In this document: positions 63,951-64,000 of the stretch, piece by piece
How positions within the stretch are numbered: position 1 is the first letter of the stretch
Layout of the letters: each line of letters begins with the position of its first letter
Source of the DNA: Acanthosepion pharaonis
Lineage: Eukaryota > Mollusca > Cephalopoda > Sepiida > Sepiidae
Reading direction: 5' to 3'
DNA length: 64,000 nucleotides
Assembly (NCBI GenBank): GCA_903632075.3
Contig: CAHIKZ030005207.1
Coordinates: 730,001 to 794,000, forward strand
Translations under genes and position numbers: made by a program
The notes under the pieces: generated by a model
The model's input: only the letters and a program-made list of their open reading frames with translations
Databases searched by the model: none
What the model was told of the DNA's origin: nothing

Positions 63951-64000
63951 ACAAGCTTGTGGGAACAGATAACAGAAAGGTAGATAGGAATTGGTAGCAA

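Overview
This is animal, probably coleoid cephalopod (octopus-like), intergenic or intronic DNA. I infer this from very high A+T, dense (TA)n microsatellites, degraded Tc1/mariner copies, decayed non-LTR retrotransposons and tRNA-like SINE heads of the kinds described from octopus and squid. The assignment rests on recognising repeat families, not on a search. I found no intact host protein gene, no rRNA gene and no CRISPR array. The longest open frames (865, 865 and 683 codons, minus strand, about 7.7-10.4 kb) come from a pyrimidine-rich minisatellite; most others read through (TA)n or T-rich tracts.

Layout. 0-5 kb: diverged tandem units, a LINE 3' end, a tRNA-like SINE head, a long-TIR element and a ~830 bp mariner. 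5-7 kb: AT-rich unique DNA. 6.9-7.7 kb: SINE-body units that are repeated almost identically at 28.0-28.8 kb. 7.9-10.4 kb: ~2.5 kb purine-rich minisatellite. 11-20 kb: LINE 3' ends, two SINEs with 5S-rRNA-like heads, a 337 bp MITE, three hammerhead/tRNA composites and two candidate solo LTRs. 20.8-23.2 kb: poly-T, CTT and pyrimidine tracts. 23.2-23.5 kb: a small CpG-containing unique island. 23.6-30 kb: (TA)n arrays, a tRNA-like sequence with intact A and B boxes, SINEs and LINE tails. 31-44 kb: many decayed copies of one LINE family (RT and C-terminal parts), a mariner, a nested-TIR element, a head-to-head Tc1 pair and a second SINE family. 44-59 kb: palindromic elements within (TA)n arrays, a piggyBac-like MITE, a DUF4817-type mariner and a Penelope-like fragment. 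59-64 kb: LINE fragments, AAT-type repeats and AT-rich DNA.

The most interesting signal is a recurrent RNA motif: CUGANGA, one extra base, a stem II hairpin, GAAA, a tiny often palindromic stem III, then UH. This is the layout of type I hammerhead ribozymes reported in Penelope-like elements and retrozymes. I see it, intact or decayed, at more than a dozen places in about nine sequence families. One copy lies ~300 bp downstream of a GIY-YIG Penelope-type ORF remnant on the same strand. At least two insertions of one hammerhead-like hairpin family have 11 and 14 bp target-site duplications, and several family members carry a tRNA-like module between inverted hammerhead arms.

Nothing here forms an operon or host pathway. 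The window is a layered record of retroposition, DNA transposition and microsatellite growth. No fragment encodes an intact transposase or reverse transcriptase, so any present mobility would need enzymes supplied in trans.
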